A stretch of 64,000 nt of DNA from Polynucleobacter sp. 31A-FELB (lineage in GTDB: Bacteria; Pseudomonadota; Gammaproteobacteria; Burkholderiales; Burkholderiaceae): assembly GCF_018882405.1 (NCBI RefSeq), contig NZ_JACVOO010000010.1:1-64000 (forward strand), given 5' to 3'. Of the stretch, positions 33,757 to 41,144 are shown piece by piece. Every line of letters starts with the position of its first letter. The first letter of the stretch is position 1. The position numbers and the translations under genes were made by a program. Below the pieces are notes generated by a model, which was not told where the DNA came from, ran no database searches, and saw nothing but the letters and a program-made list of their open reading frames with translations.

Positions 33757-34941
33757 ATGAGCATTCGTCCTTTAGATGGTATTACCGTAGTTTCTCTAGA
33801 GCATGCCATCGCTGCTCCTTTTTGTACGCGTCAGTTAGCAGATTTAGGTGCTCGCGTCATTAAGGTTGAACGGCCTGGCGCTGGCGACTTTGCCCGTGCT
33901 TATGATGAGCGTGTTAATGGCATGTCATCGCACTTCACTTGGGTAAATCGCTCTAAAGAAAGCTTGACCTTAGATCTCAAACAAGAATCTGCACTAACGG
34001 CACTCAAGGCACTGCTAAAAACAGCTGACGTCCTAGTGCAAAACTTGGCGCCTGGTGCAGCGGCGCGCATGGGACTGACCGCAGAACTCCTGCAAAAGGA
34101 CAACCCAGGTTTGATTTTGTGCGACATCTCAGGCTATGGAAATAATGGCCCTTATCGCGATAAGAAAGCCTATGACCTATTGATCCAGAGTGAAGCTGGC
34201 TTCTTATCCGTTACCGGGACCCCAGAAACTCCCAGCAAAGCAGGAAACTCCATTGCCGATATTGCCGCAGGCATGTATGCCTATACAAACGTTCTGGCAG
34301 CTCTTTTACAAAGAGGCAAGACTGGTAAGGGATCAACGATCGACGTATCCATGCTTGAATCACTCGGGGAATGGATGAGCTACCCGCTCTACTATGCCTA
34401 TGAAGGTGCCGCCCCTCCCCCTCGCAATGGCGCATCTCATGCCACGATCTATCCCTATGGACCGTTTAAGGCGGGTGATGGCGGCACCGTCATGTTGGGC
34501 CTACAAAACGATCGTGAATGGGTTTTATTCTGCGAGGTGGTGCTCGGGAATCAGGCGCTTGCCAAGGATGAACGTTTTGATAAAAACTTCAAGCGCAATG
34601 AGAAGCGAGATGAATTGCTCTCAATCATTGATGCCTGTTTTAGCAAACTGACAACCGAACAAGTTATTGCAAAATTAGATGAAGCCCAAATTGCTAACGC
34701 TCGTCTCAATGATATGCAGGGCTTATGGAATCACGAACAACTCAAAGCGCGGGATCGTTGGGTGCAAGTCGATTCGCCTGTAGGCTCTATTCCAGCAATG
34801 CTACCCCCAGGAAGCAACAGTAGCTTCAACTACCGCATGGATGAAATCCCATCAGTAGGTCAGCACACCAATGCAATCCTAGATGAGCTTGGTATCACTG
34901 CAAGTGAGATTGAGGCTATGCGCGCTCAAGGGGCAATTTAA
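33757..34941 (+). CDS. Class III CoA-transferase (CaiB/BaiF family)
   Basis: 394 residues. The N-terminal DGITVVSLEHAIAAPFCTRQLADLGA is the family signature, and the catalytic Asp140 is in AYDLLIQSEAG. The enzyme moves CoA between organic acids, for example from succinyl-CoA. With the acyl-CoA dehydrogenase just upstream it would activate an acid and desaturate it. It may belong to the catabolic block, although the YqaA-like gene on the other strand separates them from the importer. It overlaps the convergent cardiolipin synthase gene by four bases. Confidence 0.9.
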   Translation: MSIRPLDGITVVSLEHAIAAPFCTRQLADLGARVIKVERPGAGDFARAYDERVNGMSSHFTWVNRSKESLTLDLKQESALTALKALLKTADVLVQNLAPGAAARMGLTAELLQKDNPGLILCDISGYGNNGPYRDKKAYDLLIQSEAGFLSVTGTPETPSKAGNSIADIAAGMYAYTNVLAALLQRGKTGKGSTIDVSMLESLGEWMSYPLYYAYEGAAPPPRNGASHATIYPYGPFKAGDGGTVMLGLQNDREWVLFCEVVLGNQALAKDERFDKNFKRNEKRDELLSIIDACFSKLTTEQVIAKLDEAQIANARLNDMQGLWNHEQLKARDRWVQVDSPVGSIPAMLPPGSNSSFNYRMDEIPSVGQHTNAILDELGITASEIEAMRAQGAI

Positions 34942-36413
34942 AGTAAGGGTGAAGCTAAGTGGGCTGCGTTCTCTAGCAAGACACGCCACCGTGGTCGCTT
35001 AGCCCAACTTACTGGGTTCACCATATCTGATTGAGCCAGGTAGGAGTCAATCAAAGTTTCAAGTTTGGCGCAAAACTCATCGTTGTATACGATTAAGCTA
35101 ATTTCAAAATTGAGACGCAAGCTGCGTTGATCAAAATTGACCGAACCGAATATCGCTACACGCTTATCTATTAATAAGCTCTTCGTATGCAATAGTCCGC
35201 CATGAAATTCAGCGATATTGACGCCAGCATTCATGAGATCGGCATAGAAGCTACGGCTGCTCCAAGCGACTAATGTGGAATCATTTAATTTAGGGACAAT
35301 GAGCGTTACATTCACACCCCGACCCGCTGCTGCCATCAATGCCTGAATCAAACCATCATCTGGACCGAAGTAAGGCGTAGTAATCGTCAGCTCCTTACGT
35401 GCATCCATGATGGCGGATAGCAATACCTGATACAAGATATCGTCGCGGTATACCGGGCCAGAGGAAAACTCTTGGGCTAGCACCCGACCTTCTGTCGGAG
35501 TTGCAGCAGGCGCCACATCATTGAAGTGCGTAATCTTCGGATTGTCCACGCTCCAGTCAAATGAAAAGGTCAGCTCAAACTGGGATGCCACCGGCCCTTC
35601 AATTCGAACCATCGCATCAACCCATTCACCGACCCCCGAGTCTTGCTTGAAGCTGCGTGGATCGACCATGTTCATACTGCCAGTCCAAACAATGGCGTTA
35701 TCAATTACAAATATTTTTCGATGCAACCGAAGATCAGCGCGACGGAATTGGAAGCGGCCAATCTGAATTGGCAAGGCCTCAGTCACTTCAATTCCAGCGT
35801 CCCTGAAACGCTTCGGCCAAGTCGATTTAAACCAATCCTTACTACCCAAGGAATCTAGTAACACCTTACAAACTACGCCACGCTTAGCTGCTGCAATTAA
35901 GGCCTCGCCAACACGATCAGCATCACCCCCGAGAGCCCATATATAGAATTCCAAATGCAGTGTATTTTTCGCTTGATTTATCTCATCGATAAATAACTGC
36001 AAGATCTTCAGAGAACTCGTAAACAATTCAATCTTATTGCCAGCAATTACTGGCGAGCCATTATTCGACTCCGCTAATAAGCTTAACGCTCTGCCCTCAA
36101 TTGGCAGCAACTGCTTATCAGTCTGATAGCGCTGACGCATATTTTCAGTGATTGCTGCATATTCCTTATCCATGCGAATAATTTTTCGGGTTAGTTTGCG
36201 ACCCACAGGACGCTCACCAATCAAAATATACAAACCAATTCCAATTAAGGGAACGAGAACCACAATCAGAAACCATGCGAGGACAACACCAACCGGTCTT
36301 CTTACTGAGATCAATCTGAATCCAAATAGAAGCACGATAGCTATGTGCAGAAGTGGAACCCAGATTAATGAGAAGCCAAAGATAGTTCCCAGTAAATAAT
36401 TTAAAAAGCTCAT
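34938..36413 (-). CDS. cls: Cardiolipin synthase (phospholipase D family)
   Basis: 491 residues. Two N-terminal membrane helices (about 5-32 and 42-66), then two HKD motifs: His231/Lys233/Asp238 and His409/Lys411/Asp416, both complete. This is the bacterial Cls layout, which condenses phosphatidylglycerol molecules to cardiolipin at the inner membrane. The start overlaps the stop of the EEP-family gene by four bases (ATGA), so the two are translated together. The same pair (clsB with ybhP) exists in E. coli, although this enzyme has the ClsA-type N-terminus. Confidence 0.92.
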   Translation of the reverse strand: MSFLNYLLGTIFGFSLIWVPLLHIAIVLLFGFRLISVRRPVGVVLAWFLIVVLVPLIGIGLYILIGERPVGRKLTRKIIRMDKEYAAITENMRQRYQTDKQLLPIEGRALSLLAESNNGSPVIAGNKIELFTSSLKILQLFIDEINQAKNTLHLEFYIWALGGDADRVGEALIAAAKRGVVCKVLLDSLGSKDWFKSTWPKRFRDAGIEVTEALPIQIGRFQFRRADLRLHRKIFVIDNAIVWTGSMNMVDPRSFKQDSGVGEWVDAMVRIEGPVASQFELTFSFDWSVDNPKITHFNDVAPAATPTEGRVLAQEFSSGPVYRDDILYQVLLSAIMDARKELTITTPYFGPDDGLIQALMAAAGRGVNVTLIVPKLNDSTLVAWSSRSFYADLMNAGVNIAEFHGGLLHTKSLLIDKRVAIFGSVNFDQRSLRLNFEISLIVYNDEFCAKLETLIDSYLAQSDMVNPVSWAKRPRWRVLLENAAHLASPLL

Positions 36414-37162
36414 TCGATTTCCAGTTCCGCCGTAATACCTAGGTGATCAGATAATTTAAGCCATTCATACATCACCTCTGCAGAATGGATTTTTAGACCC
36501 CGAACATAAATCCGATCCATCGGAAGCATCGGCTTCACGCTGGGAAAGGTTTTTGCAGGAGAGCCGGTAAGAACCTCAAATACTTCATTAAAGCCGGCCG
36601 CTTGCATTGGAGCGCTCACGCGATTGCGCCAATCATTAAAGTCGCCCGCCACAATGGTTGGACCGCCACCCGCAAGAGTGTCAATGTAACGAATGATCTC
36701 ATCCAATTGACGCTCCCGCCCTCTTTCAAATAATGCCAGGTGCACACAAAAACAATGGATGGGTGTTGGCGCGCCCTCTAATTGAGTAATGCTGTGAAGT
36801 AAACCACGCCGCTCAAATCGATAAGCAGAAATATCGTAGTTTTCACCCTTGTGCAGTGGTCTTTTAGAAAGAATGGCATTGCCATGGTGACCATCGGGAT
36901 ACTCGACATTTTTACCGTAGTGCCAATCATGCCAAAAATCTTCAGACAAAAAATGGGTCAACTCCATCAAAGGCCATTGACCAAATCGCCTGATTCGACC
37001 CCGATGCTCTTGTTGGAGCTCTTGTAGGAAAAGCAAGTCAGGATGATGGCTACGCATTTTTTGACGTAGCTCGTAGATGGTAGATTTTCTATGCAAAGGA
37101 GATAAGCCCTTATGCACATTCATCGTCATGACGCTAAAGCGACCTAAATGGATCTGGGTCAT
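36410..37162 (-). CDS. Endonuclease/exonuclease/phosphatase-family protein (YbhP-like)
   Basis: 250 residues with the EEP fold: VMTMNVHKG (about 11-19), FLQELQ with the metal-binding Glu (about 46), GDFNDWRN (about 167-174) and the catalytic SDHLGI near the end (about 240). There is no signal peptide. It sits between a ferredoxin-like gene and cardiolipin synthase, overlapping both, so a role in phospholipid metabolism as phosphodiesterase is possible. The substrate is unknown. Confidence 0.85.
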   Translation of the reverse strand: MTQIHLGRFSVMTMNVHKGLSPLHRKSTIYELRQKMRSHHPDLLFLQELQQEHRGRIRRFGQWPLMELTHFLSEDFWHDWHYGKNVEYPDGHHGNAILSKRPLHKGENYDISAYRFERRGLLHSITQLEGAPTPIHCFCVHLALFERGRERQLDEIIRYIDTLAGGGPTIVAGDFNDWRNRVSAPMQAAGFNEVFEVLTGSPAKTFPSVKPMLPMDRIYVRGLKIHSAEVMYEWLKLSDHLGITAELEIE

Positions 37163-37362
37163 TAAAACTGTCCCGCAGCGCGTTGTCGTCTTACACGCGC
37201 CAAATAGATTTCACCTTCAACCAAATCCTGGCACTGCATGCACTTATTGCAAATGGAGGCCTGCTCACGCAACTCATCAATGGAGTCGATCGGATGCTCA
37301 TCGAGATATTCACGAAGATCGACGTCGAGGACCTCATTACAGAGGCAAATGACTTCAGCCAT
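37162..37362 (-). CDS. BFD-like [2Fe-2S] protein
   Basis: 66 residues with CLC at 6-8 and CNKC at 38-41, the CxC...CxxC arrangement of bacterioferritin-associated ferredoxin-like domains, plus an extra Cys44. It probably binds one [2Fe-2S] cluster. True Bfd releases iron from bacterioferritin, but no bacterioferritin gene is present. Its stop shares one base with the EEP gene start. It is divergent from tupB; the shared 65-base gap must hold both promoters. Confidence 0.78.
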   Translation of the reverse strand: MAEVICLCNEVLDVDLREYLDEHPIDSIDELREQASICNKCMQCQDLVEGEIYLARVRRQRAAGQF

Positions 37363-37427
37363 GAGTTAAAAAAGGGAAATTGTTTGCATTTATGCCATTT
37401 TGCCACCGCCTTGCTAGAATCGAGCCC

Positions 37428-38123
37428 ATGTTTACGACCTTCCAGGATGCCTTTGGACTGCTTGCGCATTTAGATGCGGGGGTAATGGGTATTGTCCTCG
37501 TCTCGCTTCAGGTCAGCCTGACTGCGCTTCTTCTGGGCACCCTCATCGGACTCCCCCTAGGCGCACTGTTAGCAACAGAAGAATTTAATGGCAAAAAGAC
37601 AATTACGGTCACCTTAAATACCTTAATGGGCGTACCAACAGTTATCGTTGGCGTAGTAGTCTACCTTTTGCTCTCCCGCACAGGGCCCCTAGGAGTCTGG
37701 GGATGGCTTTTTACGCCCAAGGGCATGATCCTAGCCCAAACACTGCTGACAACCCCTCTCATTGCCGCCCTAAGCCGACAAATCCTTGAGGATTCCTGGA
37801 GAATTCATCGGGATTCGTTTAGAGCGCTTCGACTGCCCAGGCTTTCTGCCCTGAAATGGCTTATTTGGGACTGCCGCTTCTCCCTAACGATTGCCGTCCT
37901 AGCGGGATTAGCCAGAGCGATATCTGAGGTGGGTGCCGTCATGATTGTGGGCGGCAATATTGACCACTCCACTCGCACCATGACCACAGCAATTGCCCTG
38001 GAAACTAGCAAAGGGGATTTGCCCCTAGCCCTAGCCTTAGGGATTATTTTGCTCGGCATTGTATTGCTAGCAAACCTATTTACATTTGTAGTTCGCCAAA
38101 TTGCAGAGCGTCGCTATGGTTAA
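37428..38123 (+). CDS. tupB: Tungstate-type ABC transporter permease TupB
   Basis: 231 residues, about five to six membrane helices. The RAISEVGAVMIVGGNI segment (about 165-180), followed by TRTMTTAIALETSKGDL, is highly typical of TupB permeases and marks tungstate rather than general molybdate systems. The ATG at 37428 is chosen; a longer frame back to 37380 lacks support. It overlaps tupC by eight bases. The binding protein TupA is not encoded next to it or elsewhere in the window. The nearby formate dehydrogenase, which needs W or Mo, is the probable client. Confidence 0.88.
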   Translation: MFTTFQDAFGLLAHLDAGVMGIVLVSLQVSLTALLLGTLIGLPLGALLATEEFNGKKTITVTLNTLMGVPTVIVGVVVYLLLSRTGPLGVWGWLFTPKGMILAQTLLTTPLIAALSRQILEDSWRIHRDSFRALRLPRLSALKWLIWDCRFSLTIAVLAGLARAISEVGAVMIVGGNIDHSTRTMTTAIALETSKGDLPLALALGIILLGIVLLANLFTFVVRQIAERRYG

Positions 38124-38826
38124 TGGTTTGGAACAATTTCAGCAGTTCATTGAGCTCAAAGGCGTCATTGTCAAAAGTGATGGGCGGATCATCTTAGATA
38201 TTCCTCATGCAGTCATTCCAGCCGATCGAATTTGCGCCTGTATTGGCCCTAATGGCGCTGGAAAGACAACACTGCTGAAGCTACTGGATGGCTTAATTAA
38301 GCCGGATTTAGGAATGGTAACTTATTCAACCGTAGGCATCCGGTCTGCCCTGGTGCTCCACCACACGCCAATGATCAAAGCTTCAGCAAGAACCAATCTT
38401 GCTATGGTCAAGGACTCAGATCCCTCAATTGATTCAATCCAAATTGATGAAGTCATTGAGCAGATTGGCTTAAGCCATCTTGCGAATAGTCCCGCCCACA
38501 AACTCTCAGCAGGTGAAAGACAAAAGCTTTGTCTAGGGAGAGCCATTTTGCAAAAGCCGAATTTGGTTTTACTGGATGAGCCTACGGCCAATCTCGATCC
38601 CAATACGACTGAGCAGGTTGAAGAAATTATTCGTCAATTTAAGCTTCAAGACTCAGATGTGATCTTCACATCCCATCAGCTTGCACAAGTCCAAAGGCTT
38701 GCGGAGTACATCATCTTTATTGATCAGGGCCAAATAAAAGAAAAAGGACCCGTAGGTCCTTTCTTTGCTGATCCTCAGACTCAAGCAGCTAAGCGCTACT
38801 TACATCAAGAGTTACTTTCAGACTAA
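38116..38826 (+). CDS. tupC: Tungstate-type ABC transporter ATPase TupC
   Basis: 236 residues. Walker A GPNGAGKTT (about 43-51), signature LSAGERQ (about 130-136), Walker B LVLLDEPTANLDP (about 151-163) and switch His in FTSHQ. The ATG at 38116 lies within the end of tupB, eight bases before its stop. The coding end contains a terminator-like hairpin (38743-38762). It is directly convergent with the secreted peptide ending at 38827. Confidence 0.88.
   Translation: MVNGLEQFQQFIELKGVIVKSDGRIILDIPHAVIPADRICACIGPNGAGKTTLLKLLDGLIKPDLGMVTYSTVGIRSALVLHHTPMIKASARTNLAMVKDSDPSIDSIQIDEVIEQIGLSHLANSPAHKLSAGERQKLCLGRAILQKPNLVLLDEPTANLDPNTTEQVEEIIRQFKLQDSDVIFTSHQLAQVQRLAEYIIFIDQGQIKEKGPVGPFFADPQTQAAKRYLHQELLSD
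38743..38765 (+). terminator. Terminator-like hairpin inside the end of tupC
   Basis: Perfect eight-pair stem AAAGGACC / GGTCCTTT with CGTA loop, followed by CTTTG, about 60 bases before the tupC stop. The T-run is interrupted, so termination would be weak. No other hairpin is seen between tupC and the convergent gene. Confidence 0.4.
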
Positions 38827-39111
38827 TTACTTTGCTGCTGTTGGTGCTGGAGCTGCCGCTGCAGCGCCTGGTGCAACAAATGGAGGCGGTGCAACACAGG
38901 CTGCTGGTGCCGGAGTACCAGAAACCCTAAATTGATCAGCCACTTTGTTTTGCGCCTGGCATAACTTGAATGCCCCAACCTTGTCTCCATATGCAGTCTT
39001 TGCTTTAGCCAAGGTTGCAGCCTCTTGAGCTTCAGGCGTTAATGGCGGCAAGGCGGCAAATGCAGCCGCAGTTGCAAATGAACAGAGTGTGAAAGCAATG
39101 ATTTTTTTCAT
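38827..39111 (-). CDS. Small secreted protein at the end of the formate dehydrogenase operon
   Basis: 94 residues. Signal peptide MKKIIAFTLCSFATAAAFAA (cleavage about residue 20), then a region with two Cys (CQAQNK and AACVAPP, about 53 and 75) that could form a disulfide, and an Ala/Pro tail. The ATG at 39111 has AAGGA seven bases upstream; a longer reading to 39180 would overlap the gamma subunit gene. It begins 10 bases after that gene ends, so it is cotranscribed with fdh. Function unknown. Confidence 0.72.
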   Translation of the reverse strand: MKKIIAFTLCSFATAAAFAALPPLTPEAQEAATLAKAKTAYGDKVGAFKLCQAQNKVADQFRVSGTPAPAACVAPPPFVAPGAAAAAPAPTAAK

Positions 39112-39121
39112 GGCTTTGTCC

Positions 39122-40177
39122 TTATTTATTAATCTTGTTGTACCAAATTTCATGGTGTTCTTTAGCCCAAGTTGCATCAACGTAGCCAGTCTTCATGCCA
39201 TCGATTGAACCCTGCATACCAACTGTACCGATGTAGATGTGACCCATTGCCATCGCCGTCATCAAGATAGCAGCAGAGCTATGAATGATGTTGGCCAACT
39301 GCATAGTGCCGCGCAAGTATTGGATATCCATGAATGGAACGATCATGTCGAGCACAAATCCTGAGGCAGAAATGATCAAGCCTAGGAATACCATGCCAAA
39401 CCAGAACCAGAACTTCTCACCGAAGTTAAAGAAACCAGCTGGTACATGCTTACCAGAGAAGATTCCACCGAAAGACATTAACCAAGCCATATCGCCTTCT
39501 CCAAAAATGTTCTTACGAACAAAGAGGAAGAAGAAAATCACAATACTTAATGTAAACAATGGGCCTGTGAAGTTATGGATGTTTTTGCAAAGCATCAAGA
39601 ATGAGCCATAAGCTGCACCACCCATCAACGGCATTGCAAAGAACTTGCCGTACAAAATCAAAAGACCGGTAAATGCAAGAGCAATAAAGCTAAATGCCAT
39701 AGTCCAGTGAGTTAAGCGATCAAAGCCATTAAAACGCTTAATCTTTGTACCAGACAAAGGCTCGTGCAACTTGATTGGGCCTTTAAACATATACATTGCA
39801 ATCACGCCAAAGAATGCGAGAGCCAGTAACCAGCCGCCATAAACAGTAATTACACCATTACGAATCAAGCGCCATTGCTGACCAGAGCGCTGAATCAACA
39901 CACTCGCCTCTTTGTCTGGAATACTGACGTAGTTATAAGGATCGCTGTTAGCCGTATCCCAAATAGCACCTTCTTTAGGCGCTGTATTAGCTGGCTGCGA
40001 TTGAGCTTGAGTTCCGTTAGGAATTGCATTGAGATTCTTAGGAATATCAATGCCGCTCGGGCTTGGTAGCGGTGGCATTGGCGAGCGTTCGGCCAAACTC
40101 ACACCGCTCAATAAGCTAAGTGATACACCCAGGGCAAGCACCCATGAGCGACTAACACTTGAAAATGATCGATTCAT
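39122..40177 (-). CDS. fdhC: Formate dehydrogenase gamma subunit, cytochrome b556
   Basis: 351 residues. A signal peptide-like start (MNRSFSSVSRSWVLALGVSL, cut near LAE about 30) and a periplasmic stretch of about 80 residues precede four membrane helices of the FdnI/FdoI cytochrome b type, with several His in helices (RLTHWTMAF, NIHNFTGPL, HSSAAIL, MGHIYIG) as haem b ligands. It takes electrons from the beta subunit to quinone. It follows the lipoprotein gene after 47 bases. The N-terminal extension is longer than in E. coli FdnI, but such forms are common in betaproteobacteria. Confidence 0.92.
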   Translation of the reverse strand: MNRSFSSVSRSWVLALGVSLSLLSGVSLAERSPMPPLPSPSGIDIPKNLNAIPNGTQAQSQPANTAPKEGAIWDTANSDPYNYVSIPDKEASVLIQRSGQQWRLIRNGVITVYGGWLLALAFFGVIAMYMFKGPIKLHEPLSGTKIKRFNGFDRLTHWTMAFSFIALAFTGLLILYGKFFAMPLMGGAAYGSFLMLCKNIHNFTGPLFTLSIVIFFFLFVRKNIFGEGDMAWLMSFGGIFSGKHVPAGFFNFGEKFWFWFGMVFLGLIISASGFVLDMIVPFMDIQYLRGTMQLANIIHSSAAILMTAMAMGHIYIGTVGMQGSIDGMKTGYVDATWAKEHHEIWYNKINK

Positions 40178-40224
40178 ACAAATATCCTTAAACGTTTTCG
40201 TTTTATTTATTGTTGTTTAACTGA

Positions 40225-40461
40225 TCACTTAACGCGTAAATACTCAGATTGATTCTGATTGCGCTTGTTAATCGCCTCCGTCCAACTAGCCTGATCACCC
40301 GGAGTCCAACCCTTCGTCATAAATCCATTGTCAGCTCCCATATAAGGAGCCACATCAGGACGCTTTGCAGCTTTCGCCGCAATTTCAGGAGGCTCTGAGC
40401 AGGCAACCAAGAAAGCACCGGCTACTAAACATAAGCCGAGAGTTTTGAAATTTAATTTCAT
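40225..40461 (-). CDS. Small lipoprotein inside the formate dehydrogenase operon
   Basis: 78 residues with a lipoprotein signal and lipobox LVAC (Cys21), then a hydrophilic 57-residue mature part with several Trp and Asn/Gln (GWTPGDQASWTEAINKRNQ). Its ATG overlaps the stop of the beta subunit gene by four bases, so the two are coupled, and the gamma subunit gene follows. The position between beta and gamma implies a role in assembly, anchoring or stability of the membrane-bound enzyme on the periplasmic side (inference). No known domain is recognised. Confidence 0.8.
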   Translation of the reverse strand: MKLNFKTLGLCLVAGAFLVACSEPPEIAAKAAKRPDVAPYMGADNGFMTKGWTPGDQASWTEAINKRNQNQSEYLRVK

Positions 40462-41117
40462 GACTTTGCTCCTGGAATTTTGTCAGCAGGCGTTGGTTTA
40501 GGCGCAGGGGAACCTGAAGGACCATAAGCGGTAGACCAACCAAATATTTCATTGCTTGGATATCTACCATTTGCTTCGCGTACTGATACACGTTTAGCGT
40601 AAATAGAAGAAATCACTTCATCATCGCCGCCAATCAATGCTTTGGTTGAACACATCTCGGCACATAAAGGCAACTTACCTTCAGCCAAGCGGTTACGGCC
40701 ATATTTCTCAAACTCAGCAACGCTACCATTTGCTTCTGGACCACCGCTACAGAATGTGCACTTATCCATTTTGCTGCGGGAACCAAAGGCACCTTGACTC
40801 AGGAACTGAGGAGCGCCGAATGGGCAAGCAAAAGAGCAGTAGCCACAACCGATACAGATATCTTTGTCGTGCAATACCACGCCTTCGTCGGTGCGGTAAA
40901 AGCAATCCACTGGACAAACAGCCATACAAGGCGCATCTGAGCAATGCATACAAGCAACTGAGACAGACTTCTCTTGGCCAATCACGCCGTCATTCACCGT
41001 TACAACGCGGCGGCGAGTAATGCCCCAAGGTACCTCGTTATCGTTTTTACAAGCTGTGACACAGCCGTTGCACTCAATGCATCGCTCTGTATCGCAAATA
41101 AATTTCATTCTTGCCAT
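40458..41117 (-). CDS. fdhB: Formate dehydrogenase beta subunit, four [4Fe-4S] (FDH3 type)
   Basis: 219 residues. Cys groups CIECNGCVTAC (about 13-23), CMHCSDAPCMAVC (about 56-68), CIGCGYCSFAC (about 91-101) and CTFCSGG (about 119) with CAEMC near 151 give four clusters. The length and order fit the electron-transfer subunit of the FDH3 group (about 200-220 residues) rather than the longer E. coli FdnH, which has a C-terminal membrane anchor; that anchor is absent here. It lies 27 bases after the alpha subunit gene. Confidence 0.93.
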   Translation of the reverse strand: MARMKFICDTERCIECNGCVTACKNDNEVPWGITRRRVVTVNDGVIGQEKSVSVACMHCSDAPCMAVCPVDCFYRTDEGVVLHDKDICIGCGYCSFACPFGAPQFLSQGAFGSRSKMDKCTFCSGGPEANGSVAEFEKYGRNRLAEGKLPLCAEMCSTKALIGGDDEVISSIYAKRVSVREANGRYPSNEIFGWSTAYGPSGSPAPKPTPADKIPGAKS

Positions 41118-41144
41118 GATGTTCTCCTGACTGTATTTTTTAAC

